Assembly (NCBI GenBank): GCA_025084515.1
Contig: JAJAGP010000352.1
Location: forward strand, 248,001-312,000
Reading direction: 5' to 3'
DNA from: Ancistrus triradiatus
Lineage: Eukaryota > Chordata > Actinopteri > Siluriformes > Loricariidae
DNA: 64,000 bases
Part shown: piece after piece, positions 11,554 to 23,395 of the stretch
Layout of the letters: each line of letters starts with the position of its first letter
Numbering within the stretch: position 1 is the first letter of the stretch
Notes under the pieces: model-generated
Database searches by the model: none
What the model saw: the letters and a program-made list of their open reading frames with translations, nothing else
Told to the model about the DNA's origin: nothing
Program-made: the position numbers and the translations under genes

Positions 11554-11790
11554 CGTTTCTGTTCTGTTCCGTCTGTTTAAAACCAAACTCTCGCTTTTAT
11601 CTGCCCGGGATTTTGGTGATTTAGGTATTTTGGTTCTATCTTCGTTCTCTTTTCTTCCTGTCTCTTTTTTTCCTGGCTGTTCTTCAGTCGCTCAGTCGAT
11701 CTCAATGTTGTGTTGATAAACGCTCAGCTGTTCCGCAGGCTATAGCAACATCCACTGTAACATCGAAAACAGTCCCCGTCAAAAAGGGAC
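11554..11790 (-). other. ypel5: Possible ypel5 5' noncoding exon
   Basis: On the minus strand, AGAAACG is followed by a GTAAGA donor (GT at 11553-11552). The sequence just upstream of that donor (about 11600-11790 in + coordinates) runs into an NRF1-like motif. The ypel5 start codon needs such an exon. The upstream boundary is a guess. Confidence 0.35.
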
Positions 11791-11803
11791 CTGCGCATGC
11801 GTA
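11791..11803. promoter_or_regulatory. NRF1-like site (CTGCGCATGCGT)
   Basis: TGCGCATGCG matches the palindromic NRF1 core. It sits just upstream of the proposed ypel5 first exon, as expected for a housekeeping CpG promoter. A second perfect core lies at about 12056-12066. Confidence 0.5.
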
Positions 11804-12055
11804 TTAAGACGCGTCTGTCTCAACGGCTTTGTTGGTTAGGACAACGTTCGGTGTTGCGTAAAAAATCGTCAGCGTTGGAAAATGTTCTGCGCGTGCCCTT
11901 TAAAACGCCTTCCTCACACCTGTTGGTTACAACATTCGGTGCTGCGTCGAAAATCGTTCTGCGCGTGTGCGGCGGTACGTGTTTCTTACAGCTGCTGTTG
12001 TTCTCGACAACATTCGGTGCTTCGTCAAAAATCGCTTAAGTGCAAAAACAGGTTC

Positions 12056-12066
12056 TGCGCATGCGT
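12056..12066. promoter_or_regulatory. Second NRF1-like site
   Basis: The TGCGCATGCG core recurs in the fourth repeat module. Weaker variants (TGCGCGTGC, TGCGCGTGTG) lie near 11887 and 11961 in the intervening modules. Confidence 0.45.
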
Positions 12067-12959
12067 GTTCATACGCTGCCCTTTTAGATGTTCGGTTGTA
12101 TTCGGCAACATTCGTTGTTACATCTCGTCTAACGTCCGAAGAGGAGTTTTAAACTGAACATTTGCTGTCAAATTAGTCTGAAAATGTTTCGCCATTAAAG
12201 CGAAAACAGATTACAGTGAATAAAAATAAAAAGGGTAAAATAAATCTGACTAGTACAGAACCTGAGGTGAAGTACCCTAAAACCCAGGACATCTCCACTT
12301 ATGTGCGTAGCAGTGGCTCGATGAAGTCCAGATTTTGAGTTATACGACCTTAAATTGGTTATTACATCCGGAAATGTTTTTCTTTACTTTAGTGACGTAA
12401 AGCTGTATTTTAGACCAATGTGACGTGTTTACACTCAACAAGACAGTGGTAAGATATGGCTGCAGACTTTTGACCCTTGTTCTTCTGCAATTACTAATGA
12501 TTCTTCGACTGTTGTCTTTTATTTCTAGTTTTTGACCACATTTCTAGTCCTAATCACCACAGTATTACTTTTATAAGTATCAAAAACCTTATATGTTTTT
12601 ACTAAGTTCACTTGTTTTGCTTTCTGCACTTCTTATCAGTTTCTTAGCCTCTTTTAAATGCATCTACTGTATTAGAAATAAAATAAGATACGGATAAAGC
12701 AAAGATTCGCATCACTTCTGAGACTAACTAACTACTCAGTGATTTCTGTGCTACTTAGTGATGACCTTCAGGCTTATCAGTGATGAGAGTAAAAGGACAA
12801 TGGGCAATAAATCAGGTTGAATTCAACATGTTTACTTATTAACGCTCACCTTTTCAGGAAATTAATACCCACTCCCATGCCAAAGTCTGGGCAACCCTTG
12901 TTATATCACATGTTTTGCTGATCTTCCATGTGACAGAAAATTAACACACACATTTTAAT

Positions 12960-13240
12960 GCATGAAAAACTATTTGTCACATTTAAATGTACTCGTATTT
13001 TGCATTTTCTTCGCATTTATTTGGTATGTTCCTGCTTTCCTGCGATGCACTGTCTGTTTTGTACTATATCTTGCATATGTTTGCACACGTGCACTGTACG
13101 TAGTGTTATTAGTCAGTACTGTGCTGTCTCTTGTAGTCTTGTGATGTTATGCAAGGCCCGTAGGTCCTGGAGGAACGGCACTTTGTACTGTCTATATGGT
13201 TGATAACATAATGACAATAAAACCCAACTTGATGTGATAT
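12960..13240 (+). mobile_element. LINE 3'-end-like remnant
   Basis: The stretch ends in ACAATAAAACCCAACTTGAT, preceded by GGTCCTGGAGGAACGGCA. This resembles the 3' UTR tail of a fish non-LTR element family (…ATGACAATAAA…ACTTGA). No reverse-transcriptase coding sequence is attached. Confidence 0.35.
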
Positions 13241-13619
13241 GCTCCTACACATGTTTGTTGGGATTAAGTCATGTGACAGTGGACAAAAGTCCATTTCAGA
13301 TGCACTCAGATTGCTATGCTGATTATATGAGTTGGAATGAAAAATGACTTTTCTCTAGCAGTCTCATACTTTTGCCTCCCACAGTTTATAACAGCATGTT
13401 GATGATCTTCACACTGAATCTCATTTACATTCATGAAATGCAGTTTCACCAATGAAACAGCAACCCTGGTATGTGCCATGCATCATCCTGTGCCAGTCCC
13501 CAACTCAAGGAGTGCTGAGACTTGGGAGCCTCGGGCGATGTGGTGCCAGGAACCTGTACATCTGGACTTTACTTTGTCAGGAAATCAAACACAATTTTGA
13601 AACATAACTGAAGCCAAAT

Positions 13620-13965
13620 CCCACTAGAGCAGGGATACGGAACAGAGTGGCTCAGCAGGAGAGCGCCGATTGGAATCAGTGCTGAATCACCCTTGTAAAT
13701 TTCAAGCGTCTGGCATGGTGTGGTTCTTTTCGAAGCCATATGTCCAGGTAAAGTTTCCTGGCACCAAAAGTCCAGATGTACTGTATGTGCTCCAGGCAGG
13801 AAAGCTTGGGTTGTACTTCATATGTGTTCCACATGCGTTTCGTGGAAGGTCCTTGAGGTTCCTGAGTCTCACACTGCTTAGGGTGGTCCCGGGTTTGCAT
13901 GACACAGGGTGCAGACCAGGAGTGCCCCACATGACAACCAGGTCTGTAAAAAGTTTCTGAATGGC
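13620..13965. repeat. Dispersed repeat ending in a GACCAGGAGTGCCCC-type motif
   Basis: The right end (GCAGACCAGGAGTGCCCCAC at about 13912) belongs to a terminal motif also seen at 6427, 20629, 55670, 58520 and 61979. The internal sequence is unassigned. Confidence 0.4.
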
Positions 13966-14616
13966 ATAGATGTAAATAGTCAAATGAAGAATATAATGAA
14001 ATAAAATGTACATGTCTGCTGATTGCATGCATTATAAGCTCTTGTGAATTCTCCCTTTTTTTTACCTAAGCCTGTATCTTCAGAAATGGATGTTTATTCT
14101 ATTTTCATACGACAAGAATGCTGGCGATATTTTGCTAAAAGCAGCGTCTGTCCTGGAATTCACCGGGTTAACGTTCAGAGCAAACGCCTGAACATTTTTC
14201 ACCTTACATACATTATGTAACGTAATATATCTCTGTTTCTACCTGCTCTATCAACACCAGACAACAATCACAATGAACTTTGAAGCTGGTAGGGTGGTTA
14301 CAATGACACTGGGACAACAGACGCGACTTGAACCCGCAGCTTATCCCCCTATAGTTTGTGACATTAACACCGAGCTTTTGTGTATTGTGAAACAGGTCAG
14401 CTCTGTACAGTACAGCTACATGTTGTTTCAAGAAGGAAACTCTCATTCTATTTTACACACTTATTCTCTGTGCTTCTGATTCCATATCTAATAAAGAAAG
14501 GTATAATAATAAATAATATCTTATCCTTAATCACTGCGCTTCAGACGTCACTGTGATGTTAAAGTGCAGCTTTATCTAAGTTTGAATGTTTGCCCACCAT
14601 CATAACTTTATCTTTA

Positions 14617-14712
14617 AAGTGGTGGAAAACCGGTTAAGGTCCTGGACTGTGGACCTCAAGGTCCAGGGATCAAATCCCATCTCTGCCAAGCTACCACTGT
14701 GGATAATTGTAA
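14617..14712 (+). mobile_element. tRNA-derived SINE fragment
   Basis: GTGGAAAACCGGTTAAGGTCCTGGACTGTGG followed by GGGATCAAATCCCA keeps A-box and B-box spacing of a Pol III promoter. GCCAAGCTACCACTGT follows, as in the copies at 16836 and 63860. Confidence 0.5.
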
Positions 14713-15204
14713 TCTTTAGCTTTACCTTCGCTGGGCATTAAGGTTAGCAGACAAGAACATACACTTACACAGAGATAAAAGATAAGCTAATTATCTTTGT
14801 AGCGAGTCTGCTTTAATAATTTAGCAAACACATAAATATGTTATTTAAACTTACGTCAATCTATCTGTCCATCTTACTGTATTTCTTTAATTTTATTATA
14901 TTTCCTAGATATTATATTAGCCATGTTGCACCCCTGCTTTGCTTCCCTACAGAGCTCTGACACTGACACTGATCTGGCAACCACACGTGGACAGAAAGAG
15001 GCCTTTAACCCAAACACAAAACGTAACTCACATTTTGGGGTGAGGCTTAAGGTGTGTTTTGAGTTTGTGGTGTGATTCAGGTTAAAGTCCCAGTGTGAGG
15101 CTGCATAAAACACATTAAGTTAAAATTCCCCCCTACGATTTCCCTACGATCTCTTAAAGGTAAGTGTGTTAAAGAAAAAAATGTCATAATTGTTTTACCT
15201 CAAG

Positions 15205-16540
15205 TCAAGTCATATTTATTTATATAGCGCTTTTTACAATGGAGCATTGTCTCAAAGCAACTTTACAAGTTTAGATTATCTCCTAATAACTACGTCCAAT
15301 CCCAAATTGAGCAAGCCTAGGGCGACAGTGGCAAGGAAAAACTCCCTGAGTGTTATGAGGAAGAAACCTTGGGAGGACCAAGACTCAAAAAGGGACCCAA
15401 CCTCCTTGGGCGGCGTAGATAATAAAATCTAAGAAAGAAACTAAAGCCATGGAGTCATAGTTCGAATAAAAAATGTGACGTGAAGTATGCACATCGGCAT
15501 TAAGTGGAGCGGGTATGATGGGGCTGGAGCTGATGACGGAAGCAGTTTGAGTGGAGCTCCATCAGATGAACATCATGTGTGTGGGCTGGAACTGCCGGAA
15601 CACAGCTCGAAGAGAAAACAGAAAATGTAATTAGTTATTGATTAAGAAACACAGTGTTTATTAACAATCACTGATGCCATGGATGCCATGTGTTAGCATG
15701 AGACCTCGGCAGCATTAGCTATAGCAGCATAGTAGAAAGGGGGGGAACACAGCCAAGAGAGATCACCTGAGGACATTGGCAACCCCCCACGGGAGGCAGA
15801 AGACAGCAAACCCAACGTCCTCTGATCACCATAAGACTCTTTGACTATGAACCCCCAGCTCTGCCCTTATCCTAGGCAAGGATGCACGAGTCAAGATCAC
15901 GAGGACCGAAGCCCAGTTCAGCCAGACCGCCGGCCCCAACACTCCTGGCTAATGGACCAAGGCAGGGCAGGCCAGACAATGACTCCAGAACTTCGGCCCC
16001 AGTGACCCAAGCCATGCAACCTGCTCTAAATCTAGTCAAAAGCCTGCGTAAATTAAGTATGGTCTTTAGTCTAGAACTTAAAACTTTGGAGGGTGTCTGA
16101 ATCTCGAACTAAAGTGGAAAGTTTATTCCATAGTTGGGGGGCCATGTATGAGAAAGCCTTTCCCCTGCTGTGACTTTTGTAATTCTAGGAACTAAAAGAA
16201 GTCCTGCACCCTGCGAACGAAAGTAGACGAGTTGGATTGTAAAAACTCTAAGAGGTCACTCAGATAATGTGGGGCCAGGCCATGTAGAGCTTTATAAGTT
16301 ATAAGAAGTATTTTGTAATCAATGCGGAATTTGACTGGTAACCAGTGCAGTGATGATTAGAACAGGAGTGATATGATCAAATTTTTCTAGTTCGAGTTAG
16401 CACTCAGGCAGCTGCATTCTGAACTAACTGAAGTTTATTTATAGATTGTACTAGAGCATTCCAGTAAGTAAGGCGTTACAGTAATCCAACCTTGAGGTTA
16501 TATACGCATGAACCAGTTTCTCTGCATCATGAAAATTTTT
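15205..16540 (+). repeat. Long dispersed repeat (GGCGACAGTGGCAAGGAAAA family)
   Basis: It starts at TTTATTTATATAGCGC, then carries GGCGACAGTGGCAAGGAAAA at 15321-15340. From about 16100 it has a second block (GCCATGTATGAGAAAGCC, CATGTAGAGCTTTATAAG, GCGTTACAGTAATCCAACCT). No intact ORF remains. Shorter copies lie at 10612 (reverse), 32290 and 45838. I know this motif set as very common in fish genomes, but I do not assign a class. Confidence 0.6.
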
Positions 16541-16835
16541 CTTCCTCTTTAAAATAAACAGAAAATATAAAATGCAATAATGAATATAATACGTTTATTA
16601 TTAATGTTGATGTTACTGTCATTGTTGTTGTTGTTCTCAAACAGTGGCGTTCAGTGAACGTTTCTTCCGTTGATGACAGACCTTAGTTTTTCTTTAGTCA
16701 AGTGAAATGTCTGAGGGATTTAATGCAACACAATTAAGTAAATCTCTTGGATAAGGGAAAATCTTCCCTTAAGGTTTATACTCTGATTAAACTGTTTAGC
16801 TCCTACTTATCCTGGTCAAGGTTGTGAGGAAGGTC

Positions 16836-16960
16836 TGGACCCTAATCCTGAGATGGGATTCAAATCCAAACCTCAGAAACCGGTGTTTGGGGACAAGCTA
16901 CCACTGTTGGGTCCCAGAGCAAAACTCTTAAACCACGATTGCTTGGATTATAATGTAATG
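16836..16960 (+). mobile_element. SINE-like fragment
   Basis: GATGGGATTCAAATCC (B-box-like), then GACAAGCTACCACTGTTGGG and CCACGATTGCTTGGATT, match the right half of the SINE at 63860-64000. Confidence 0.45.
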
Positions 16961-17439
16961 ACTAAACATAATCATAAATGTTTCCTGCAGCTTACCACTG
17001 AGCCTCCTGAGCTGTTGACATACTTACACAATGCTTTTTATCTTTGGTGTTTCTGGAGCAGGATTTGTTACAGCTTGTTGGGGATTGAAAGCACCACAAA
17101 CATTACAGCAGGAAATTGGATAACGAGGTTTCGATCAGTGATTCTTAGACTGCAGCCCATGGCACATGGAGGAACAACAGACGCTTTCATACAGCAGGTT
17201 TATTATTGCTAATTATAACTGATAAGAGCTTTTATGTAGCCCTGCTTTTGGCAGATAAAAAGGTCAAGTGCTGGTGTTATTAAAGAATGATATCTGAGCA
17301 AGGCTTCTCGCTGATAATCATCTCTTCCACCATTTCTAATCAAAGCTGAGCTTTGCTCTGTCCGCAGCAGGCACAGCTCCTCCTACATGGCGTGATTGAA
17401 AGTAGCCGGATGAGGTGAAGCTGTCAATCAAGCCTTAGG

Positions 17440-17514
17440 AGATCCTTAAAAAGGAAGCGTGTGGCTTTCTCAGACTCACGCTCAGTCACCCGGGAGTCTC
17501 GGAGAGCACAGAGG
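17440..17514 (+). promoter_or_regulatory. plb1: Putative plb1 core promoter
   Basis: A TATA-like CTTAAAAAGG lies about 65 nt before the first ATG, with a CTTTCTCAGACTCACGCTCAG stretch where transcription could begin. No other ATG intervenes. Confidence 0.35.
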
Positions 17515-18301
17515 ATGATGGACGCATGCAGTAGATGGATGCTATGCCTGGCTTTGCTAACAGGTTGCCTCTTTTCCATTTACACTAAAGGTTTAATTAT
17601 CTAAATGATCTAAATATCCAAATGAAGAAGATGAGGAATGTGTGTTCGTTACTTTATTAAGCAAACAGACCAACATTTTATGCTTTTGCATTAAAATAGC
17701 TCTTTTTAAATGGTCTACAGGTTCAGGAAATATGTTTGACTACATTTTAACGTGTACACGTTAAAATATATCGGAAATAAAACAGAAAATGTGGCTTTTG
17801 ACATTCTGGATACCTTTTTTTGTTTTGCAAGGATGCTGAAACTAACTGACTTAGTTAATGTTGTTGTGCTTTTAAGTGTGTTAAAGGATCTGGATCCGGA
17901 TTCAGGAAAGCGTTCGTAAGAAAAAATCACTAAGAAATTCACAAGAGTGTTCTACAATGCAATTCTCGAAAAAAATAAAAATAAAAAAACTTTTACGTTG
18001 CATTTTGCAGCTTACAGTTATTTATTTGAGGAATAACAGTTTTTCGTAGCTTTGAATTCTTAGGAATGAAGTTAAGAAAAAAACACATTTAAGAAGATTT
18101 TCTTTCTTAAAACATTTTCGTGAATCCGGTCCCTGGAGCTCTGTTAAGCTGGAGCTCTGTTAAGCCCTTGAGCAAAGCTCTTAGTTTTTAAAAATGAGAC
18201 CCGGCTTTGAGACGCTACCTGTTGGAGTTTGTATGTTCTCCTCATGTCTGAGTGGGTTTCCTGCCACATTCCAAAGATCAACCGGCATCTCTAAAGCGTC
18301 C

Positions 18302-18356
<55 letters not shown>

Positions 18357-20818
18357 TGACTGATTCTGTTACATAGAGCTTTTCTGTTGTTAGTTTTTAA
18401 TTAATGAAGGTTTTTCTGTCTTAACTGATCATATGATCTTTTGCATATAAAGTCCAACATAGATGTGTCACTAACGGCCCGTGATATGTTCTGTGAAATC
18501 ACATGTTATGTCACTTGATTATGACTATAAAACATTATCGATATTATATTATTTAATAAGTTATATACCTGCTTTACCATGGCTGTACCGTGTATGTGAT
18601 CGGATGTTGGGCAGATCACTCAGGGTGAGGATGTAACAGCTGGAAAGATATCCAGACATCCAGACATCCTCACCCTGTTCAAAATCTTAGCTATTTTATT
18701 ATTATTATTTATTTAATGTAACTCAGCGGTGATCGTGTAAGCTTTGAACCGATGATGATGGAGGATGAAGTTCCATTATCAGCGGCCTGTAGATAAGCGA
18801 GCGCTTATCAAACTTATAGTGGCTCGAGTCAGCTCGGGTCAAACACAGCTTTTTGTCTCTTCTCTATGATCATGAACATGAGTTAGCCAGCAGCTCCTAT
18901 GGATTAGAAGTAAGAAATAGTTTCAGAAAAGAGCAGTTTTTGAGGACCTGGGATCGAAACCTGGGCTGGGCTTGCAACATGAAGGTGCTGTTACAGGGCC
19001 CTGCGATGGACTGGCATCCCATTCAAGGAGCACTTTTGTCTGCGCCCACTAAAGTCCATAGTCCATACATAGGTCAAGATCCCATGCAAACATGACCGGA
19101 ATAAGTGTCATCAAAAAAATCCAGACAAATCACGGCGGTAAAAAGCTATCCTGGATTTTATCCTGGATTGCCGAGCAAATTTGCTTGGGGCACTACATTT
19201 CCCATCATGCCCCAGCGCCTTTCCAAAAGCTTGAGCAGCTAACGGTTTCAGTCAGAGACAGCCTCTTTAATGGACATCCGCAAATATCTGTTTAGTGTTT
19301 AACAGGCTTTTTTATGCACAGTTGTGCCACTACGACTGATTGGCATGCAGAGGGGTACAGCTGTGCCCCTCTAATTTCTGTGTGTGCCCCAGTACTACAA
19401 GTCTTAGTTTGTTTTCACCTAGCAGGTATACCTGCTTATTCTGATTCATGGCTGTCTGGGGTATAAGGCCACACAGTGCACAAGGCGGGAATCAACCCTG
19501 GCCATGTCATCGCAGGACACTCACACACACTCACACACACTCACACACTCGCTTGCACTCGGACGCTTTAGAGGTGCCAGTTGAACTAATGCATGGGTAA
19601 ATTGAATACCATAATACCATACCACCATACCATGCCTTTGGAAAGTGGGAGGACACTGGATTCCCTTACTGGGACACAAACCCGAGTCTCTGGAGTTTGG
19701 GCAAGCATTAAAAGAGCATTTAAATGTGCGTATGAACATTTTTTTTTATTAAACTGATAGTAAATTATAGGCGTTGTAAAGTCAGGCCACAAATAGTCAT
19801 TTATTATTACATTATGACTTTGTTTTGTATCTGATATGTATCTTATAACTTATCCTAGCTGTATTAATCTTTTCTTGATTGCGTATCCATTATCTGTAGA
19901 TTAGGGCGCATGTTGCTATCACAAAACAAAGGATAGATGTTGAAACCAACACCACAGCACCTGATTTGTTTAAGCCGATGAAGTAGAGCTGTAGACAAGA
20001 ACCCTAGAGCCGAGTCCGAGTCGAGACCAAGAACAGATTACGATTTTAATCCCATAACGCTCCTTCATTAGGTTATGGATTTAAAAATATTATTTTAATG
20101 TATTTATCTTTAAGATCTGGACTCATTTTTATTTGTTTGATTTTTGTTTGTGCTCAGCCTCAGCCTCAGTGTTCAGCAGCACTTTGCGCGTAGAGCTCAA
20201 GAACAACAATGAGGTAAATTTGGACCAAGTGGGAAAACCATCAATCTGCTGCAAATAACGATCATGTGAGGGAACTCCTGCTCTGCTTACGCTACCACAG
20301 ACTCAGAACCTAGACTGGAGCAACTCTGAAACTCAGAAGGATGGCAGTGCCCGCTGAGGGGTACATGAAACGGGAACTCCTGCCCTGTGGAACCACATGC
20401 AATCATCACCTCTATAGAGGCGGGATACGAACCAGCGCTCTATCGACTGAGCCACCCTGGTTCGTATCCGGAGAGCCAGTCTGTGCCCTGTTCCACCATG
20501 CAGGAGTTCCTGGTTCATGTCTGAGTTAATAATACAGACCTCTTGTTGCTTGATGCCAGTCTGCTGTGACTTCTTGATTTTCAGACTTCCTCTGAGTCCA
20601 GACAGCTAGGTGTGTGGTAGTGCAAGCGGACCAGGGGTGCCCCCGTGTGACAATATTACTATCTTCAATTTCATAAGGACTCAGTACATCCTGCACTCTA
20701 ATATTCCTTTCTGTTTTTGTGTTTGTGTTCATCTCTACCTCTGTATCCAGGCTCCGAAAATCTCTCTGCCACATGTCAATCCTCTTTCTTCAGGTACATC
20801 CCCAAAATCACAGATATC

Positions 20819-20863
<45 letters not shown>

Positions 20864-22195
20864 GTCAGTGCTGTTTTATTATAGAGGAAAGGCTTTGTAA
20901 ACATTCACTGTGCTGATAAATTCATTTGAACTGATTCCAGTAGATGAATCTTCATTTTACTGCTTATTTGATAAAACCTTCACGGCGTCATGTAAAATCT
21001 AAGCTCTGTTTTAACCACCAGTTAGTAACTGCATTAGTTAAATAGTTTTATGTGTTTTATTTTCAGTCATTTTAATGAAACAGACACTAATATTTTTTTG
21101 ATGTTTTGTAGTGAGGGGGGCTGAAGACGTTGCTGTTCTCTCTGCCGTTGGACTTCCATACACGCTGGGGTGAGACACCGGTCTCGTTCACATCTAACAC
21201 TGTAATCACCACCTCATGGTTCACACACAACAGCTACAAAAAAAGCAGTTTTCCTAACGGGGACCAGCAAAACGTCCCCATGATTTTATGACTCCATGAA
21301 GCAACTACAATGGTGCTTGAAATGTAGCAAAGTAAAATACTTTTGGCCACATGCAGGTTTGTGTCCCAATACTTTTGGCCACATGTGGGTTTGTGTCGCA
21401 ATACTTTTGGCCACGTGCAGGTTTGTGTCCTAATACTTTTGGCTACGTGCAGGTTTGTGTCCTAATACTTTTGGCTACGTGCAGTGTCCTAACACTTTTG
21501 ACCAATTGCAAGTGTGTGTTCTAATATTTTTGTCCATGTGCAGGTGTGTGTCCTAATACTTTTGGCCACATGTGGGTTTGTGTCCCAATACTTTTGGCCA
21601 CATGTTGGTTCGTGTCCCAATACTTTTGGCCACATGTTAGTTTGTGTCCCGATGCTTTTGGATACATGTGGGTTTGTGTCCTAATACTTTTGGCCACATG
21701 TGGGTTTGTGTCCCAATACTTTTGGCCACGTGTGGGTGTGTGTCCTAATACTTTTGGCCACATGTGGGTTTGTGTCCTAATACTTTTGGCCACATGTGGG
21801 TTTGTGTCCCAATACTTTTGGCCACATGTGGGTTTATGTCCCAATACTTTTGGCCACATGTGGGTTATGTCCCAATACTTTTGGCCACATGTGAGTTATG
21901 TCCCAATACGTTTGGCCACATGTGGGTTTATGTCCCAGTACTTTTGGCCACATATCGGAATTATAGATAATAATGTGGTTGTGTTTTCCTGCAGGAGTGA
22001 CGGACGCTCAGTGATGAATAATCTCCATGGTGAGTGTTTGTTACTTTATTTATTTATTTTTTAGAATTACTTTAATGACTTTTCAGTGCTGATCAGTGAC
22101 TCGTTTTTCTGATTCCTTATTTATCTAGAGTTGATGTCCACCGTCAGTCCGAAGTTAATCAGTGTGTTACCTGATGATCTACAATCCAGGTAATG

Positions 22196-22241
<46 letters not shown>

Positions 22242-22901
22242 CACTCATTGTGTCTCTCTGTCCCCAGCAATCTAGTGAATCAGGCCAAACACACAGCTAC
22301 ACTTCTCAACGGTCTACGGGTAATTTCCTTATCATGTTTATCTTCACATTGAATTATAAAATGCATTTCTTTATCCAAGTTGTATTTAATTTATTGTGTT
22401 TATTTTGTTTCTGTTTGTGTAGTTTAAGTGGGTTTTAATAAAATATGGTAAATGTATTTTTTAAAATTTCATTATACTTTTTTGGTCATTTGTGTTTTCA
22501 TTCTGTTACTTTTAAAATTAATTGAATTTATTTTTAGATTTTGTTTTATTCGTTTCCTTCCAGAGTAGCTCTTTTTATATATATTTTATTTATATATGCT
22601 AGGAATTTGTTTTTATTTATTTGTATTTTCATTTATTTATTAATTTATTTTGTATTAATGTTTATTCTGCCATTTGTCTTTGAATATATTTTGTTATAAT
22701 TAATTATATGATTATATAGTTATAAGATTATAATTTTAATATTTCATCTTGCTTTTTTGTCTTTTTAAAAATATTTATATATTGTGTACTAATCAATCAA
22801 TGAATTAGTTTTACTCTTAATTTATTTTTACATGACATATGTCAGTTACTTGTGTGTTTCTTTGTTTGCTTCGTGAAAATGATTTTTTCTCTCTATAACT
22901 G

Positions 22902-22940
<39 letters not shown>

Positions 22941-23036
22941 AGGCTAACAGCATCGAGTCAGGGTGGAAGTCTGTGTTCCTGTTTGTTCCATTTCAACAGC
23001 AGTGTGCATGTGATGAACAGGTCAGTAAAGAAACAT

Positions 23037-23090
<54 letters not shown>

Positions 23091-23336
23091 ACACACAGAC
23101 CTTTGACCACTTGACACGTAACATTACATGCACTTAAATATTTGCTTTATTTTCGTATTTAGTAGTAGCTTGTAAGAAAGTGTGTGTGTGTGTTCGTGTG
23201 TTCAGGTCAGCATTACAGTGCAGGAAGTGGATGAAGCTCTGCAGGTGCTGCAGTCTCGGGTGTGTATCACAGCTTATGATCACTGCAACAGGTTACACTC
23301 ACATGTGTCTATTCTGTACAATTCTGATTTCTGAAT

Positions 23337-23395
<59 letters not shown>

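Larger units (their letters stand above)
11745..12135. repeat. Tandem array of about 90-bp modules with NRF1-like motifs
   Basis: Units start at about 11745, 11841, 11929, 12007 and 12105 with an ACAACATTCGGTGCTGCGTC-like head, followed by AAAAATCG. Several then carry GTTCTGCGC(A/G)TG(C/T)G. The spacings of 96, 88, 78 and 98 bp show old tandem duplication. The region is CpG-rich compared with its surroundings. Confidence 0.65.
12160..17400. other. Intergenic region between ypel5 and plb1, repeat-rich
   Basis: No conserved coding exon is visible. The listed repeats cover part of it: a LINE-like 3' end at 12960-13240, a SINE at 14617-14712, a long dispersed repeat at 15205-16540 and a SINE-like piece at 16836-16960. 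Two cAMP-response-like motifs (GTGACGTAA near 12391, GTGACGTG near 12420) lie just past the NRF1 array. The remainder is plain AT-rich sequence. Confidence 0.5.

Noticed and set aside
13670..14032. Overlapping 96-118-aa ORFs on both strands
   Set aside because: They fall in a dispersed repeat, with no splice or start context and no recognised domain.
18304..18354. CRISPR-like or regulatory repeat
   Set aside because: Plain GT microsatellite. Nothing in this vertebrate window resembles a CRISPR array.
20333..20529. A functional tRNA gene at the tRNA-like core
   Set aside because: The anticodon arm is missing and the sequence is a palindrome of repeat pieces.
21521..22064. 112-aa minus-strand and 172-aa plus-strand ORFs with repeating protein motifs
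   Set aside because: They are translations of the 32-bp minisatellite. Three units equal 32 codons, so open frames arise automatically.
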